64,000 bases of DNA, from NCBI GenBank assembly GCA_963664675.2, contig CAXXLB010000002.1, positions 372,001-436,000 on the forward strand. The letters run 5' to 3'. Every line of letters begins with the position of its first letter. The stretch's first letter is position 1. Below are positions 18,773 to 27,865 of this stretch, one piece after another. The notes beneath the pieces are model-generated. The model saw nothing but the letters and a program-made list of their open reading frames with translations. It was not told the DNA's origin and searched no databases. The position numbers were made by a program, and so were the translations under genes. The stretch is from JASGMR01 sp963664675. GTDB taxonomy: Bacteria > Thermotogota > Thermotogae > Petrotogales > Kosmotogaceae.

Positions 18773-19814
18773 TCACTTTTTGGCAATCGATACTTTATAG
18801 AGATTCATATCAGTCGTTTGTGCTACTTTCCAGTCTTTTCCTCCATTGGTGGTCTTTAAGATTTTTCCGTACTGTTCATGGCCTGCCGATTGACCAACGA
18901 TCAGGGCCCTTTCCCTGTCGAGTGCGTCGATACCGACTAAAAATGAATTGCTCACTCCGGCAGACGGCTGTTTTTCCCAACTGATCCCGCTGTTTTCTGT
19001 TATGTAAATATGATCATAATCACATGCTGTCCAGTAAGTTGATGAAGACACCATTTTCAAACAATTGATATCACTTGGAGATATAGGACCACCTGTAATC
19101 CATTGTTCCCCACCATTTGCAGTTACAGCGAAGTGTCCCTTTCCTCCATTGATAATTACATGGTTTTGATCTGTCGCTTTTACTCCGATCCATCCATTAG
19201 AATAGTTATAATCATTTGGCAGCACTATTTCTTCCCAATTCTGTCCACCGTTCGTTGTTTTTAAAACATATCCTGAAGGAGGAGAGGGATTGTTGCCCAC
19301 ACAATATATCAAATCATCGTCGATCACATGAATTCCCTGAAGTAAAAATTCAGTGGCTGATGCCGGAAGATCCTGAACCGTCCAGTCCTGACCATTATTA
19401 TCAGAACCTACTATCAATCCATTTTCCCCACTTATCCATATGTTATTTCCATTAACAGAAATGGAATCAAATGACGAATCTGAGGCCACTACATCTATCT
19501 GAACTATCGACCAGTTCGTTCCACCATCCAATGTTTTTATAACGAGTGCCCCATCTCCCACTGCCCAGACAGTTTTATCGTCAATTGCAAATACATCACT
19601 CAAACTTTTCCCTTCCGGGAGGATATCCAGCCCCTGCCTTGTCCAGGTTTCCCCCGAATCATCGGAATACAGAAGCCATCGCTTTTTCGCTTGAATCGAG
19701 ATCACCGACCACCCATGCCACGTAATGAGTGCCCGGGTTGAATATAAAGCATCCGGTCATGGCGAATAAAAAAATAACCAACAAAACAACTGAAAAAAAG
19801 CTTTTTCTTTTCAT
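18773..19814 (-). pseudogene. BNR/YCF48-type beta-propeller lipoprotein, frameshifted near its N-terminus
   Basis: An ATG at 19814, preceded by TGGAGGG, opens a lipoprotein signal sequence ending in the lipobox MTGC, then HYVAWVVGDLDSSEK and an early stop. In the next frame the protein continues for about 300 residues as YCF48/BNR-like repeats (SDDSGETWT, TLDGGTNWS, DNNGQDWT, TTNGGQNWE, TENSGISWE, TTNGGKDWK), a seven-bladed propeller. Dropping one A from the A5 run (T5 at 19683-19687 on the plus strand) restores a continuous 340-residue reading. Only one lesion is seen, so a sequencing error, a very recent mutation or slippage-based phase variation are all possible. Proteins of this type are surface lipoproteins; YCF48 itself aids photosystem assembly, which is not relevant here. 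Confidence 0.8.
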
Positions 19815-19990
19815 GATATTCCCTCCATTTAAAAGTATTTATCTATATGTACAATTATACATTTTACATCCTTAAAAAAGAAGAAAATGGAAATCCCCGG
19901 CGAGAATGAGAATAACTATTTGTTTGTTAATGAACTTCTTTCTGATAGAATTTTATATACAATTCAGATTGATATAGGAGGGATTAAATA

Positions 19991-20428
19991 ATGAAACTTA
20001 AAGATATACTAAAAGATAAGGGAAGGGAGATTTACTCGGTCAAAAAGGGTGCCTCTATTGCCGAGGCGGTAAAACTGATGGTCGATAAAGGTATTGGTTC
20101 GGTGATAATTACGGATAACAACTATCCGATAGGAATATTCACTGAGAGAGATTTACTCAAAAGGGTATGCCAGAGGAATCTCGATACATCTAAAGAAAAC
20201 GTTGAAACTATAATGACTGAAGATATAGTCTGCGGCAGGGCAAACGATGATATTCAGTATGCTATAAATACAATGACGGAATTGAGAATCAGACACTTAC
20301 CTGTTTGTGATGAAACCGGTTTGCTGGGCATAATTTCCATAGGAGATATAGTTAAACTTCAATACAGAAACCTGGAATATGAAAACAGAATGTTGAAAGA
20401 CTATATATCGGACAGATATCCGGGATAA
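19991..20428 (+). CDS. Two-CBS-domain protein
   Basis: 145 residues consisting of a CBS pair: first domain ~8-64 (SIAEAVKLMVDKGIGSVIITD, GIFTERDLLKRV), second ~72-132 (MTEDIVCG, MTELRIRHLPV, GIISIGDIVK). Such stand-alone CBS pairs bind adenine nucleotides and regulate partner proteins. TAGGAGG lies 7 bases upstream of the ATG. Monocistronic, convergent with the GNAT gene that ends at 20465. No partner can be named from the context. Confidence 0.92.
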   Translation: MKLKDILKDKGREIYSVKKGASIAEAVKLMVDKGIGSVIITDNNYPIGIFTERDLLKRVCQRNLDTSKENVETIMTEDIVCGRANDDIQYAINTMTELRIRHLPVCDETGLLGIISIGDIVKLQYRNLEYENRMLKDYISDRYPG

Positions 20429-20464
20429 TTCTATAAAAAGCATTTTTTAAGATTTAGATGAATT

Positions 20465-21427
20465 TTATTTGATAAACATACCCCTGTCGAGAGTTCTGCA
20501 AAATGAATAGCAGAAGGGTGTAAAGTTGCTAATCCAGAAAGACCTTCCAGATGAATTGGCTGATTCAAAATCCGTTTCGCACCTCAAAAAACCATTTTCA
20601 TATCCCCATAAAAATGCTCTGTTCAATAACTTTTTTCCAAAACCCAATTGTCTGTATTCTCGCTCGCAAAAGGCCCTTGTTATGCTGAAAGTTTTTTCGT
20701 CCCTTGCCACAAAACAACTTCCGGAATTTTCTCCGGAAGTTTTCATGTACGCAACATCCTTTCCGTTTTCAGAGAGAATGAAAACTGGAAACAATTTTTC
20801 CTCCAGCTGTTTCCGCATTTCATCAACATCAAGGGTCTTCAAAAATGGAAGAAAAATTGGGGAAGATGAAAGATATTTATATAATTTGAATTCAAAATTA
20901 TATAAAACTTTTAAATCGTTTAAAGAGGCTTCCCTTATATTTATAAAATCATTCGCTTCCATCTTATAATTTCTCAGGTCCCGTATGACATCTATCACAA
21001 AATATCCGAAGCCCAAAAGATTCATGGTGTAATATAACCTTCTTTTTGAAACCAGCACCGAAATTATGTGCTTTCTGACTCCTTCTTTCAACAGATCGGA
21101 AGATAACGTGGAATAGAGATTCACGAATATGTCCTCTGAATTTAAATCGTGTACGCAGTTCATCCATTCGGGTATATACAGAGCTTTTCCATGCCTTTCA
21201 TTTGAAAAGATGAATCCTCCCATATAACCGACTAATTTTTTGCCTTTCAAACAAAGAAAAAGTGGGTTTTTTTCTGATAAAGAAATAATTTTTTCCTTTA
21301 TTTTTTTAGATAAATTCTCAGAGGCGGGAAAAACTCCGTTGAAACTCAAGCTGAACTTTTTGAATTCATTCGAAAATAATTCAATCATCGGGTTCAAATA
21401 TTTTTGCTCAAATTTAACTATTTTCAT
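20465..21427 (-). CDS. Tandem-GNAT acetyltransferase-like protein
   Basis: 320 residues. The N-terminal half (KKLVGYMGGFIFS, VSKRRLYYTMNLLGFGYFVID) and the C-terminal half (DVAYMKTSG, ITRAFCEREYRQLGFGKKLLNRA) both look like GNAT folds; the acetyl-CoA loop QLGFGK is preserved only in the second. It starts 7 bases after the stop of the nitroreductase-like gene, so the two are probably co-transcribed. Substrate unknown. Confidence 0.75.
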   Translation of the reverse strand: MKIVKFEQKYLNPMIELFSNEFKKFSLSFNGVFPASENLSKKIKEKIISLSEKNPLFLCLKGKKLVGYMGGFIFSNERHGKALYIPEWMNCVHDLNSEDIFVNLYSTLSSDLLKEGVRKHIISVLVSKRRLYYTMNLLGFGYFVIDVIRDLRNYKMEANDFINIREASLNDLKVLYNFEFKLYKYLSSSPIFLPFLKTLDVDEMRKQLEEKLFPVFILSENGKDVAYMKTSGENSGSCFVARDEKTFSITRAFCEREYRQLGFGKKLLNRAFLWGYENGFLRCETDFESANSSGRSFWISNFTPFCYSFCRTLDRGMFIK

Positions 21428-21434
21428 TATTCAA

Positions 21435-22112
21435 TTATATTTTCAGGTCCTGAAAATTCAAGATACATTTATAATCGCTTTCGAAGTGCAGAGTTATCTC
21501 TTTTTTCTTCTCCTCCAGAAATAAATAAGCGTGTGAAATCACTATACCAAAATCCAAGGCGTTTATGGAAGATTTACCCGTAATTTCTATTATTATGTTG
21601 TTCTCATCTTCATCGAATTTCCATGGTTGTTTGTTCATTCCGGAAGGGGCTAAACGGCACAATTCGAAACATTCCCTTCCCAGTTCGGAAATCTTTGATA
21701 CATCTTTTTTAATGAAATCACTCAGTGGTTTTCTGTTACCGCTCCCCGTGAGAAGTCTTACGACAGACTCCTTAATACTCTTCTTTTTAGCATGGCCGAA
21801 AAGGATTTCCGCAGGTCTCTCGTTGCCAATAGCTCTCCACAGGGTGTTATAACCTAATTGAGTTAGTTTGAGTATTATCTGTTCTCCCTGAAATCCATAG
21901 CAAACACGGGCTTCCCAGTTATCGTCCACATTGGAAAAAATTTTGCAAGTATTTTTATCATCCTTTTCTATAGTCCAGTTTATATTTTCGCTTTCAAGTG
22001 GCTTTACTTGTTCGAATAAAGAGTTTATTTTTTGAAGTGCGGAATCCGAATATTTTTCTTCAATGTAAGCTCTCGTAGAGTGTCTTCTCTTGATAGCCTC
22101 TATTATATCCAT
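21435..22112 (-). CDS. Nitroreductase family protein of TM1586 type
   Basis: 225 residues, two half-domains of a flavin-dependent nitroreductase fold. The N-terminus MDIIEAIKRRHSTRAY carries the RRSxR-like FMN contact, then YGFQGEQIILKLTQLGYNTLW; the second half has CRLAPSGMNKQPWKF and the C-terminal strand-helix with LDFGIVISHAYLF. This layout matches the Thermotoga TM1586 family, which binds FMN; the reaction is not known. GGGGGGATAATAT precedes the ATG. First gene of a two-gene operon with the GNAT-like gene. Confidence 0.8.
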   Translation of the reverse strand: MDIIEAIKRRHSTRAYIEEKYSDSALQKINSLFEQVKPLESENINWTIEKDDKNTCKIFSNVDDNWEARVCYGFQGEQIILKLTQLGYNTLWRAIGNERPAEILFGHAKKKSIKESVVRLLTGSGNRKPLSDFIKKDVSKISELGRECFELCRLAPSGMNKQPWKFDEDENNIIIEITGKSSINALDFGIVISHAYLFLEEKKKEITLHFESDYKCILNFQDLKI

Positions 22113-22237
22113 ATATTATCCCCCCAAAAAAACCGAGTATACAACGTTATTATACCACTGCATCACAATCAAATGAAAACTTTATCATACTCAGTTTTTC
22201 CTTTTATTACATGAATAAAAGAAGATTCAATACGATT

Positions 22238-22290
22238 GGAATGAATCAATTGGTATTCCGATATAACCCCTTAAAAGACTTGGAATATTC
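22238..22290. promoter_or_regulatory. Possible operator region of the sugar/polyol operon (GGAAT...ATTCC)
   Basis: GGAAT (22238-22242) and ATTCC (22255-22259) form an inverted repeat, and GGAATATTC follows at 22282-22290, within 120 bases of the first gene. RpiR-family regulators such as rhizobial IolR use GGAA...TTCC half sites, and an RpiR gene lies in this operon. The link is inference and the arms are short. Confidence 0.25.
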
Positions 22291-22354
22291 ACAAAAAAAT
22301 GTAATACTGAAATTAATTCGGTAATGAGAAAAAAAAATACGGGAGTGATTCATT

Positions 22355-23380
22355 TTGAAGAGTAAAGCCTTGATAATTAAAGGAATAGGGAAATCAGAAA
22401 TAATGGAAATTCAAATGCCCGAGCTTAAAAAAAGCGAAATACTCGTGAAGGTCAAAAGTTGTGGTGTATGTACCACCGACAGAAGAATTTTCACAGGGGA
22501 AATAAAAGTTCCCACACCAATGATAGGTGGTCATGAAGTCGCCGGGGAGGTAGTCGAGCTGAACGATAAAGTTAAAAAAGTCAAAAAGGGAGACCTGGTA
22601 ACTTTAGACACGATCAACAGATGCGGTGTTTGTTATTATTGTGTCAGAGGAATGGACAACCTCTGTATAAATGCCAGGAAGGGCAGAAAAATAGAAGATA
22701 ATTTTCTGATCGCGGGGGGCTTTTCTGAGTATATTGTAGTCAAAGAAAAACAAGTGTTTAAATTGTTGAAGAACACACCCTTCAAAGTTGCTGCTTTGAC
22801 CGAGCCTCTGTCCTGTTGTCTTCACAGTGTAAAAAAAGCAGATTTGCAATTCGGTGATTCCATTTTAATAATCGGTGGCGGAACGATGGGCATTCTACAT
22901 GCATTTCTGGCAAAAATGAGGGGTGCGAAAACAATAATAAGTGATCCCGAAAATCACAGAAGAGAGTTCATAGAAAAAATGGGATTCAAAGCGATTAAGC
23001 CGGAGGAAATAGAAAGTGTCGTTCCTGAAATAAATGAGGGTCATGGTTTCGATGCAGTTTTTATAACCGCTCCTGTAATAAATGTGGTGGGCAAAACTAT
23101 CGAATATGTCAGGAAAGTCGGAACGATCGTTATCTACACTTCAATGCACCCTACGGGAGACCTGGATATCGACTGCAACAGCATACATTATTCTGAAGTA
23201 AAAATAACGGGAACAGAGGGAAGAACGGCAGAAGATTTCAGAGAGGCAACGAATTTGATTTCAGGTTTCCATAAGGATTTAGAATGTCTGGTAACTAAAA
23301 CTATATCGCTTGTGGAACTCGGCAATGAATTGGGTCTGACACCTACAGGAAATGAACAGAGAACAGTAGTATTATTTTAA
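22355..23380 (+). CDS. Zinc-dependent medium-chain dehydrogenase (sorbitol/threonine dehydrogenase-like)
   Basis: 341 residues, the full length of the MDR family. Catalytic-zinc ligands C36 and H60-E61 (GGHEVAGEV) and E150, a structural-zinc set of four cysteines at 90, 93, 96 and 104, and a Rossmann motif GGGTMG at 174-179 are present; D197 at the end of strand 2 (IISDPEN) suggests NAD rather than NADP. TTG start with GGGAGTG upstream. It heads the operon containing an aldolase, a BMP-type transporter and an FGGY kinase, so oxidation of an imported polyol or sugar alcohol to a ketose is inferred. Confidence 0.88.
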   Translation: MKSKALIIKGIGKSEIMEIQMPELKKSEILVKVKSCGVCTTDRRIFTGEIKVPTPMIGGHEVAGEVVELNDKVKKVKKGDLVTLDTINRCGVCYYCVRGMDNLCINARKGRKIEDNFLIAGGFSEYIVVKEKQVFKLLKNTPFKVAALTEPLSCCLHSVKKADLQFGDSILIIGGGTMGILHAFLAKMRGAKTIISDPENHRREFIEKMGFKAIKPEEIESVVPEINEGHGFDAVFITAPVINVVGKTIEYVRKVGTIVIYTSMHPTGDLDIDCNSIHYSEVKITGTEGRTAEDFREATNLISGFHKDLECLVTKTISLVELGNELGLTPTGNEQRTVVLF

Positions 23381-23396
23381 TGGGAGGAATAGTAAA

Positions 23397-24182
23397 ATGA
23401 CCGTTTTCACAATGAAGAGAATGCATAGAATATTCAAAGAAGATGAAAAAAGCCTGATAGTTGCTATGGATCACGGAAGTACGATGAATGTATTTCCTGC
23501 ACTGACCGATACGGAAAAAGTTCTATCTGAAATCGTCGAGAATGGAGCCGATGCTTTCTTAACAACGTATGGAATACTGAAAAGCTATTGGAAAACACTG
23601 AAAGATTGTGGAATAATATTAAGAATAGACGGCGGAATAACGATGATAAGAGAAGGGAAAAAAAATTACAGTCAGCTTTTTTCGGTTGAAGAGGCTCTGA
23701 AACTGGGTGCGGATGCGGTGGGATGCATGGCATTACCCGGAACTGATTTTGAAAACCAAACACTCACTTATCTTGCAAATATATGCGCTGAGGCTCACGA
23801 TTGGGGCGTTCCGGTTCTGACAGAAGCTTTACCGGGAGGATTCAACAAGAGTCTTCACACTTCAGAAAACATAGCGATGTCTGCTAGAATAGCTGTAGAA
23901 ATAGGTGCGGATATTGTCAAAACGGAATACCCTGAAGATATGGAAAAATTCAAAGAAATGAGCCGGGGGGTATTCAAACCGCTTGTAGTTCTGGGTGGAA
24001 CGAAATCGGACAATCCGGAAGAGCTGCTCACAATGGTTAAAAATGCCATCGATTCCGGAGCAAGAGGTGTAGCTATTGGAAGGAACATATGGGGCTACTC
24101 AAATCCGGGAAAGATGACGCAGGCACTGAGAACAATCATACATGATGGTTCGAGTGTGGAAGAAGCTATGAGAATATTATAA
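23397..24182 (+). CDS. Class I aldolase of the DhnA/FbaB-LsrF family
   Basis: 261 residues forming a TIM barrel. VAMDHG (22-27) is the family entry motif, K175 in DIVKTEYPE is the Schiff-base lysine, and GGTK (200-203) with AIGRNIW (226-232) are the phosphate-binding loops. E. coli LsrF and archaeal class I fructose-bisphosphate aldolases share these features, and the C-terminal half resembles LsrF. Likely reaction: cleavage, or thiolysis in the LsrF manner, of a phosphorylated ketose made by the kinase in the same operon. The exact substrate is unknown. GGGAGG lies upstream; the gap to the dehydrogenase gene is 16 bases. Confidence 0.85.
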   Translation: MTVFTMKRMHRIFKEDEKSLIVAMDHGSTMNVFPALTDTEKVLSEIVENGADAFLTTYGILKSYWKTLKDCGIILRIDGGITMIREGKKNYSQLFSVEEALKLGADAVGCMALPGTDFENQTLTYLANICAEAHDWGVPVLTEALPGGFNKSLHTSENIAMSARIAVEIGADIVKTEYPEDMEKFKEMSRGVFKPLVVLGGTKSDNPEELLTMVKNAIDSGARGVAIGRNIWGYSNPGKMTQALRTIIHDGSSVEEAMRIL

Positions 24183-24215
24183 TAAATTGTTGAAATAAAC
24201 CAGGAGGTGAATTCA

Positions 24216-25202
24216 GTGCGAAAAATAAGTTTTTTGTTACTTTGTTTGGTATTAATAGCTTCAATGGGCTTTTCATATTCTGTTGCCATAATGATCACTG
24301 GAGAAGTTGGTGGTAATCCTATATATGAAATGATGGTAAACGGTGCGAAAGAAGCCGCAAAAGAAGCCGGATTCGATCTTAAAGTGGTGGAAGGAGGTTA
24401 CAATACCGCCAGATGGGAACCGAATGTGATAAGTCTAGCGGCGACCGGACAGTATGATCTGATCGTAACTTTCACGGAAGGAATGCCCAAAAGCGTTGAG
24501 AAAGTTGCAAAAATGTTTCCGAATCAAAAGCTTGTTCTTCTTGATGGACTGGCAGAAAATTTACCGAACATATTCTCACTCGGTTTTAAAGATGAGGAAA
24601 TGTCTTATCTTGCCGGTGCTTTTGCGGGAATGGTAACGACCAGTGATATGCCGGGGGCGAATAAGGATTTAAAAGTAGGACTTCTCGCGGGTGATATTTA
24701 CCCTGCAATGACTGACAGAATGAAACCCGCATATGAAAGTGGTGCACAATCTATCGATAAAGATATTGAACTTCTTTTCTCGGCTGCCGGGTCATGGTCC
24801 GACCCGAACAAAGGGGAAGATCTCTCCAAGGCACAATTGGGCCAGGGAGTGGATATCATTTTAACGATTGCCGGAGGAACAGGAGTGGGTGCAATCGAGG
24901 CGGCAAGCAATTCCGGAAACTACGTTATCGGTGTGGATTCGAATTACATAAGCATGGCTCCAGAAACTATTTTGGCCTGTACTCTTAAAAATGCCGATAT
25001 CGCTATCAAAGATGTTCTGATCAGGGCGTTCAATGGAAATCTGCCCTTTGGAACTTCTGAGAGATGGGGAATAAAAGAAGGAGCAATCGGCTTCACCTTC
25101 GATGATCCGAACTATATTAAAAATGTTCCTGAAGACATAAGGGAAAAAATGTTAGAAGTATTCAATTCACTAAAAGATGGAGAAATAAATCCATCGAATT
25201 AA
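24216..25202 (+). CDS. BMP family ABC transporter substrate-binding protein
   Basis: 328 residues with an N-terminal signal sequence (MRKISFLLLCLVLIASMGFS) and the Bmp/PnrA fold: GAKEAAKEAGFDLKVVEG, DLIVTFTEG, KLVLLDG, FSLGFKDEEMSYLAGAFAG and VIGVDSNYI. No lipobox cysteine at the cleavage site, so secreted to the periplasm. AGGAGG lies 8 bases before the GTG at 24216; an in-frame GTG at 24207 overlaps that ribosome site and is rejected. Known relatives bind nucleosides (PnrA, NupN), others sugars; here the neighbouring dehydrogenase, kinase and aldolase favour a sugar or polyol, or the ribose part of a nucleoside. Confidence 0.88.
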   Translation: MRKISFLLLCLVLIASMGFSYSVAIMITGEVGGNPIYEMMVNGAKEAAKEAGFDLKVVEGGYNTARWEPNVISLAATGQYDLIVTFTEGMPKSVEKVAKMFPNQKLVLLDGLAENLPNIFSLGFKDEEMSYLAGAFAGMVTTSDMPGANKDLKVGLLAGDIYPAMTDRMKPAYESGAQSIDKDIELLFSAAGSWSDPNKGEDLSKAQLGQGVDIILTIAGGTGVGAIEAASNSGNYVIGVDSNYISMAPETILACTLKNADIAIKDVLIRAFNGNLPFGTSERWGIKEGAIGFTFDDPNYIKNVPEDIREKMLEVFNSLKDGEINPSN

Positions 25203-25214
25203 AATAAGTCTTTT

Positions 25215-25242
25215 GCCTGCTCTTCAGAGTGGGCTTCTTTTT
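25215..25242 (+). terminator. Intra-operon stem-loop after the BMP gene
   Basis: GCCTGCTC pairs with GAGTGGGC (8 pairs, two of them G-U) around TTCA, then TTCTTTTT. It stands in the same place as the stem-loop at 3159-3187 of the other sugar operon: between binding protein and the remaining transporter genes. Expected to act as a partial terminator. Confidence 0.6.
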
Positions 25243-25271
25243 AATATGACTTTAAATTGAGGGAAAACTGA

Positions 25272-26828
25272 ATGCAAAATTATATTCTGGAAATGAAAAA
25301 CATTCACAAAATATATTCAGTGAATAATGTAACCGCTTTAAAAAATGCCACGTTAAAACTGGAAAAGGGCAAAGTTCACGCTCTCGTCGGGGAAAACGGG
25401 GCGGGAAAGACGACCCTCATGAAAATTCTCTATGGAATTGAAAAAATGGACAGTGGCGAAATAATATTGAGAGGAAAAGATGTAAAAATAGATAACGCAA
25501 AAACGGCATTTGAATTGGGAATAGGAATGGTTCATCAGCATTTTAAACTGATAGATGATTTCAACATTGCAGAGAATATTTCGCTGGGTATAGAAAAAAA
25601 GAATAAATATGGAATGATAGAATTCAAAAAAATTCAGAACGAAATATCCGATCTGTCATGTAAATCGGGACTCGACTTGGATCCCTGTACGAAAGTAAGG
25701 GATTTATCTATTGGTGAAAAACAGAAAGTCGAAATTTTAAGAACGCTTTACAGGGGTGCAGAAATAATAATTCTTGATGAACCCACATCCGTGTTAACAG
25801 AACAGGAAATACAACGATTATTCAACACGATCAAAATGCTCAAAAATCAAGGGAAAACTATAATATTCATCAGTCATAAACTTGAAGAAGTAAAAAAAAT
25901 ATCCGATCGGATTACAGTGTTGAGGAATGGTGAAACTGTTTTCACAGGTGATACGGCTGAAACGAATATAGAAGAGATCTCCTGTTTGATGGTCGGAGAA
26001 AACATAATCTTCGAAAAACTCAAATGTACGGATAAAACAGGAAAAAATATCTTTTCGATAAATGAACTCTATGTGAAAGATATGGAAGATGAATATTTTA
26101 AAGTGAAAGGAATAAGTTTAAATATAAAAGCAGGAGAAATCGTCGGACTGGCAGGTGTTAACGGAAATGGTCAGAAGGAGCTCATAAGAGCAATTACAGG
26201 GTTAAGTAAAATAGAAAAGGGCAGTATATTTTTGAACGAAAAAAATATCTCGGACTATTCGACCCGGATGAGAAGAGAAGCGGGAATGGCCTACATTCCC
26301 AAAGATAGAGTCATGGAAGGCTCTTCACCTGAATCGGATATCCTGGAAAATGAAATATCCACAAAGTATTTTAAAGATGATGTCTCTAAAAATGGCTGGA
26401 TAAACAGAGAAAAGTCCCTGAATTTAACAAAATTTCTCATAAAGGAATACGATATCAAGACTCCGGGTGTCAATATTAAGGTCGGAATGCTTTCAGGAGG
26501 AAATATCCAGAAAGTTGTGATCTCAAGAGAGTTCTCATCAGAACCTGAATTATTGATAGCCTGCGAACCGACATGGGGATTGGATATAAGATCGCAAAAA
26601 TTTGTATACGACCAATTGGAAAAAATAAGAAACGAAGGAAAGAGTATTTTCCTCATCTCAGGCAATCTGGATGAGGTCATGTATCTTTCAGACAGAATTC
26701 TCGTTATCTACGATGGAGAAATAGTCAAGAATTTTGACAACCACGGTGACCTCGCAAAAATGGAAATTGGAAAATATATGATGGGGCTTCATAAAAAAGA
26801 AAAACCGGAAAAAGAATGTGATAATTGA
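25272..26828 (+). CDS. Tandem-domain ABC ATPase (simple-sugar/nucleoside importer)
   Basis: 518 residues with two nucleotide-binding domains. Domain 1: GENGAGKTT (40-48), signature LSIGEKQ, Walker B IIILDEPTSVLT, switch histidine FISHK. Domain 2 (from ~270): degenerate Walker A GVNGNGQKE, signature MLSGGNIQK, and CEPTWGLD, the usual half-degenerate second site of the RbsA/NupO class. Energises the two permeases that follow; its stop overlaps the next ATG by four bases. Confidence 0.93.
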   Translation: MQNYILEMKNIHKIYSVNNVTALKNATLKLEKGKVHALVGENGAGKTTLMKILYGIEKMDSGEIILRGKDVKIDNAKTAFELGIGMVHQHFKLIDDFNIAENISLGIEKKNKYGMIEFKKIQNEISDLSCKSGLDLDPCTKVRDLSIGEKQKVEILRTLYRGAEIIILDEPTSVLTEQEIQRLFNTIKMLKNQGKTIIFISHKLEEVKKISDRITVLRNGETVFTGDTAETNIEEISCLMVGENIIFEKLKCTDKTGKNIFSINELYVKDMEDEYFKVKGISLNIKAGEIVGLAGVNGNGQKELIRAITGLSKIEKGSIFLNEKNISDYSTRMRREAGMAYIPKDRVMEGSSPESDILENEISTKYFKDDVSKNGWINREKSLNLTKFLIKEYDIKTPGVNIKVGMLSGGNIQKVVISREFSSEPELLIACEPTWGLDIRSQKFVYDQLEKIRNEGKSIFLISGNLDEVMYLSDRILVIYDGEIVKNFDNHGDLAKMEIGKYMMGLHKKEKPEKECDN

Positions 26829-27865
26829 TGCACAGAATCAACGGATTAATCAGAACAGCCATAACAATAGCAATAGCGTTGACCATAGGAATAATAGCGA
26901 TCCTTTTAACCAGCAGTGAACCTGGAAATTCTATAAAACAATTTTTCATAGGTCCCTTCAGCAACACTTATTTTTTTGGAAATATGATAGCCGCTTCCAT
27001 ACCACTAATGCTCACAGGCCTGGCGGCCAGCCTGGCGTTTTCAGCTTCCACATTCAATTTGGGACTCGAAGGGCAGCTTTATTTCGGAGCTCTGGTCGGT
27101 ACGTTCCTCGCCGTTGAAATGTCGGGATTTCCCACAATTCTGGCGATAGTTATTTCGATATTTGCATCGGCCCTGGCCGGAGGGATAATCGCGGGAATAT
27201 CGGGATGGTTGAAGGCAAAATGGGAAGTGAATGAATTGATATCCTCCCTGCTTATAAGTTATACTCTCATATACGTCGTGGACTACTTTCTCGAAGGACC
27301 TTTCAATGACCCTGGAGCAGGCATGGCGGCATCTCCATATATGAATTCGAATTTTATGCTGCCGAAAATTTTATCGCCTTCGGATCTTCACGTGGGGGTT
27401 TTCATAGCGATTGCGGTCATAATATTCTTTTATTTTATTTATAGAAAAAGCACGGTTGGATACGAAATGGTTATAACGGGAAGAAACAGGAAATTTTCAA
27501 ATTACTCTGGTATACCGGTGAAAAAAGTTATCGTACTTTCGATGTTTTTGAGTGGTAGTCTCGCCGGGTTGGCCGGAATAATGGATAACCTGGGGATATA
27601 TGGAAGAATGATAAGAGGATATTCCACCGGTTACGGATGGAACGGGATAGCTGTTGCTTTGATCGCGAGAAATCATCCGTTGCTGGTAATACCGGCCGCA
27701 TTGCTTTTCGCTTTTCTCGAAAGTGGCGCAAATGTTGCCTCGCTGATGTCGGATATCACGCCCGAAGTTGCAAGAATCATTCAATCCGTTATATTTTATC
27801 TCATCACGGCAGAAGGACTCGTTTCCTTCATAGGTAAAAAGAGAAGAGAGGGGATTAAAATATGA
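26825..27865 (+). CDS. BMP-type ABC transporter permease (NupP/YufP-like)
   Basis: 346 residues with about nine membrane spans. Contains the branched-chain-type permease core: LGLEGQLYFGALVGT (~79-93), SSLLISYTL and the cytoplasmic loop NRKFSNYSGIPVKKV before LSGSLAGLAGIMDNLG. ATGA overlaps at both ends couple it to the ATPase and the second permease. Pairs with the next permease as a heterodimer. Confidence 0.92.
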   Translation: MMHRINGLIRTAITIAIALTIGIIAILLTSSEPGNSIKQFFIGPFSNTYFFGNMIAASIPLMLTGLAASLAFSASTFNLGLEGQLYFGALVGTFLAVEMSGFPTILAIVISIFASALAGGIIAGISGWLKAKWEVNELISSLLISYTLIYVVDYFLEGPFNDPGAGMAASPYMNSNFMLPKILSPSDLHVGVFIAIAVIIFFYFIYRKSTVGYEMVITGRNRKFSNYSGIPVKKVIVLSMFLSGSLAGLAGIMDNLGIYGRMIRGYSTGYGWNGIAVALIARNHPLLVIPAALLFAFLESGANVASLMSDITPEVARIIQSVIFYLITAEGLVSFIGKKRREGIKI

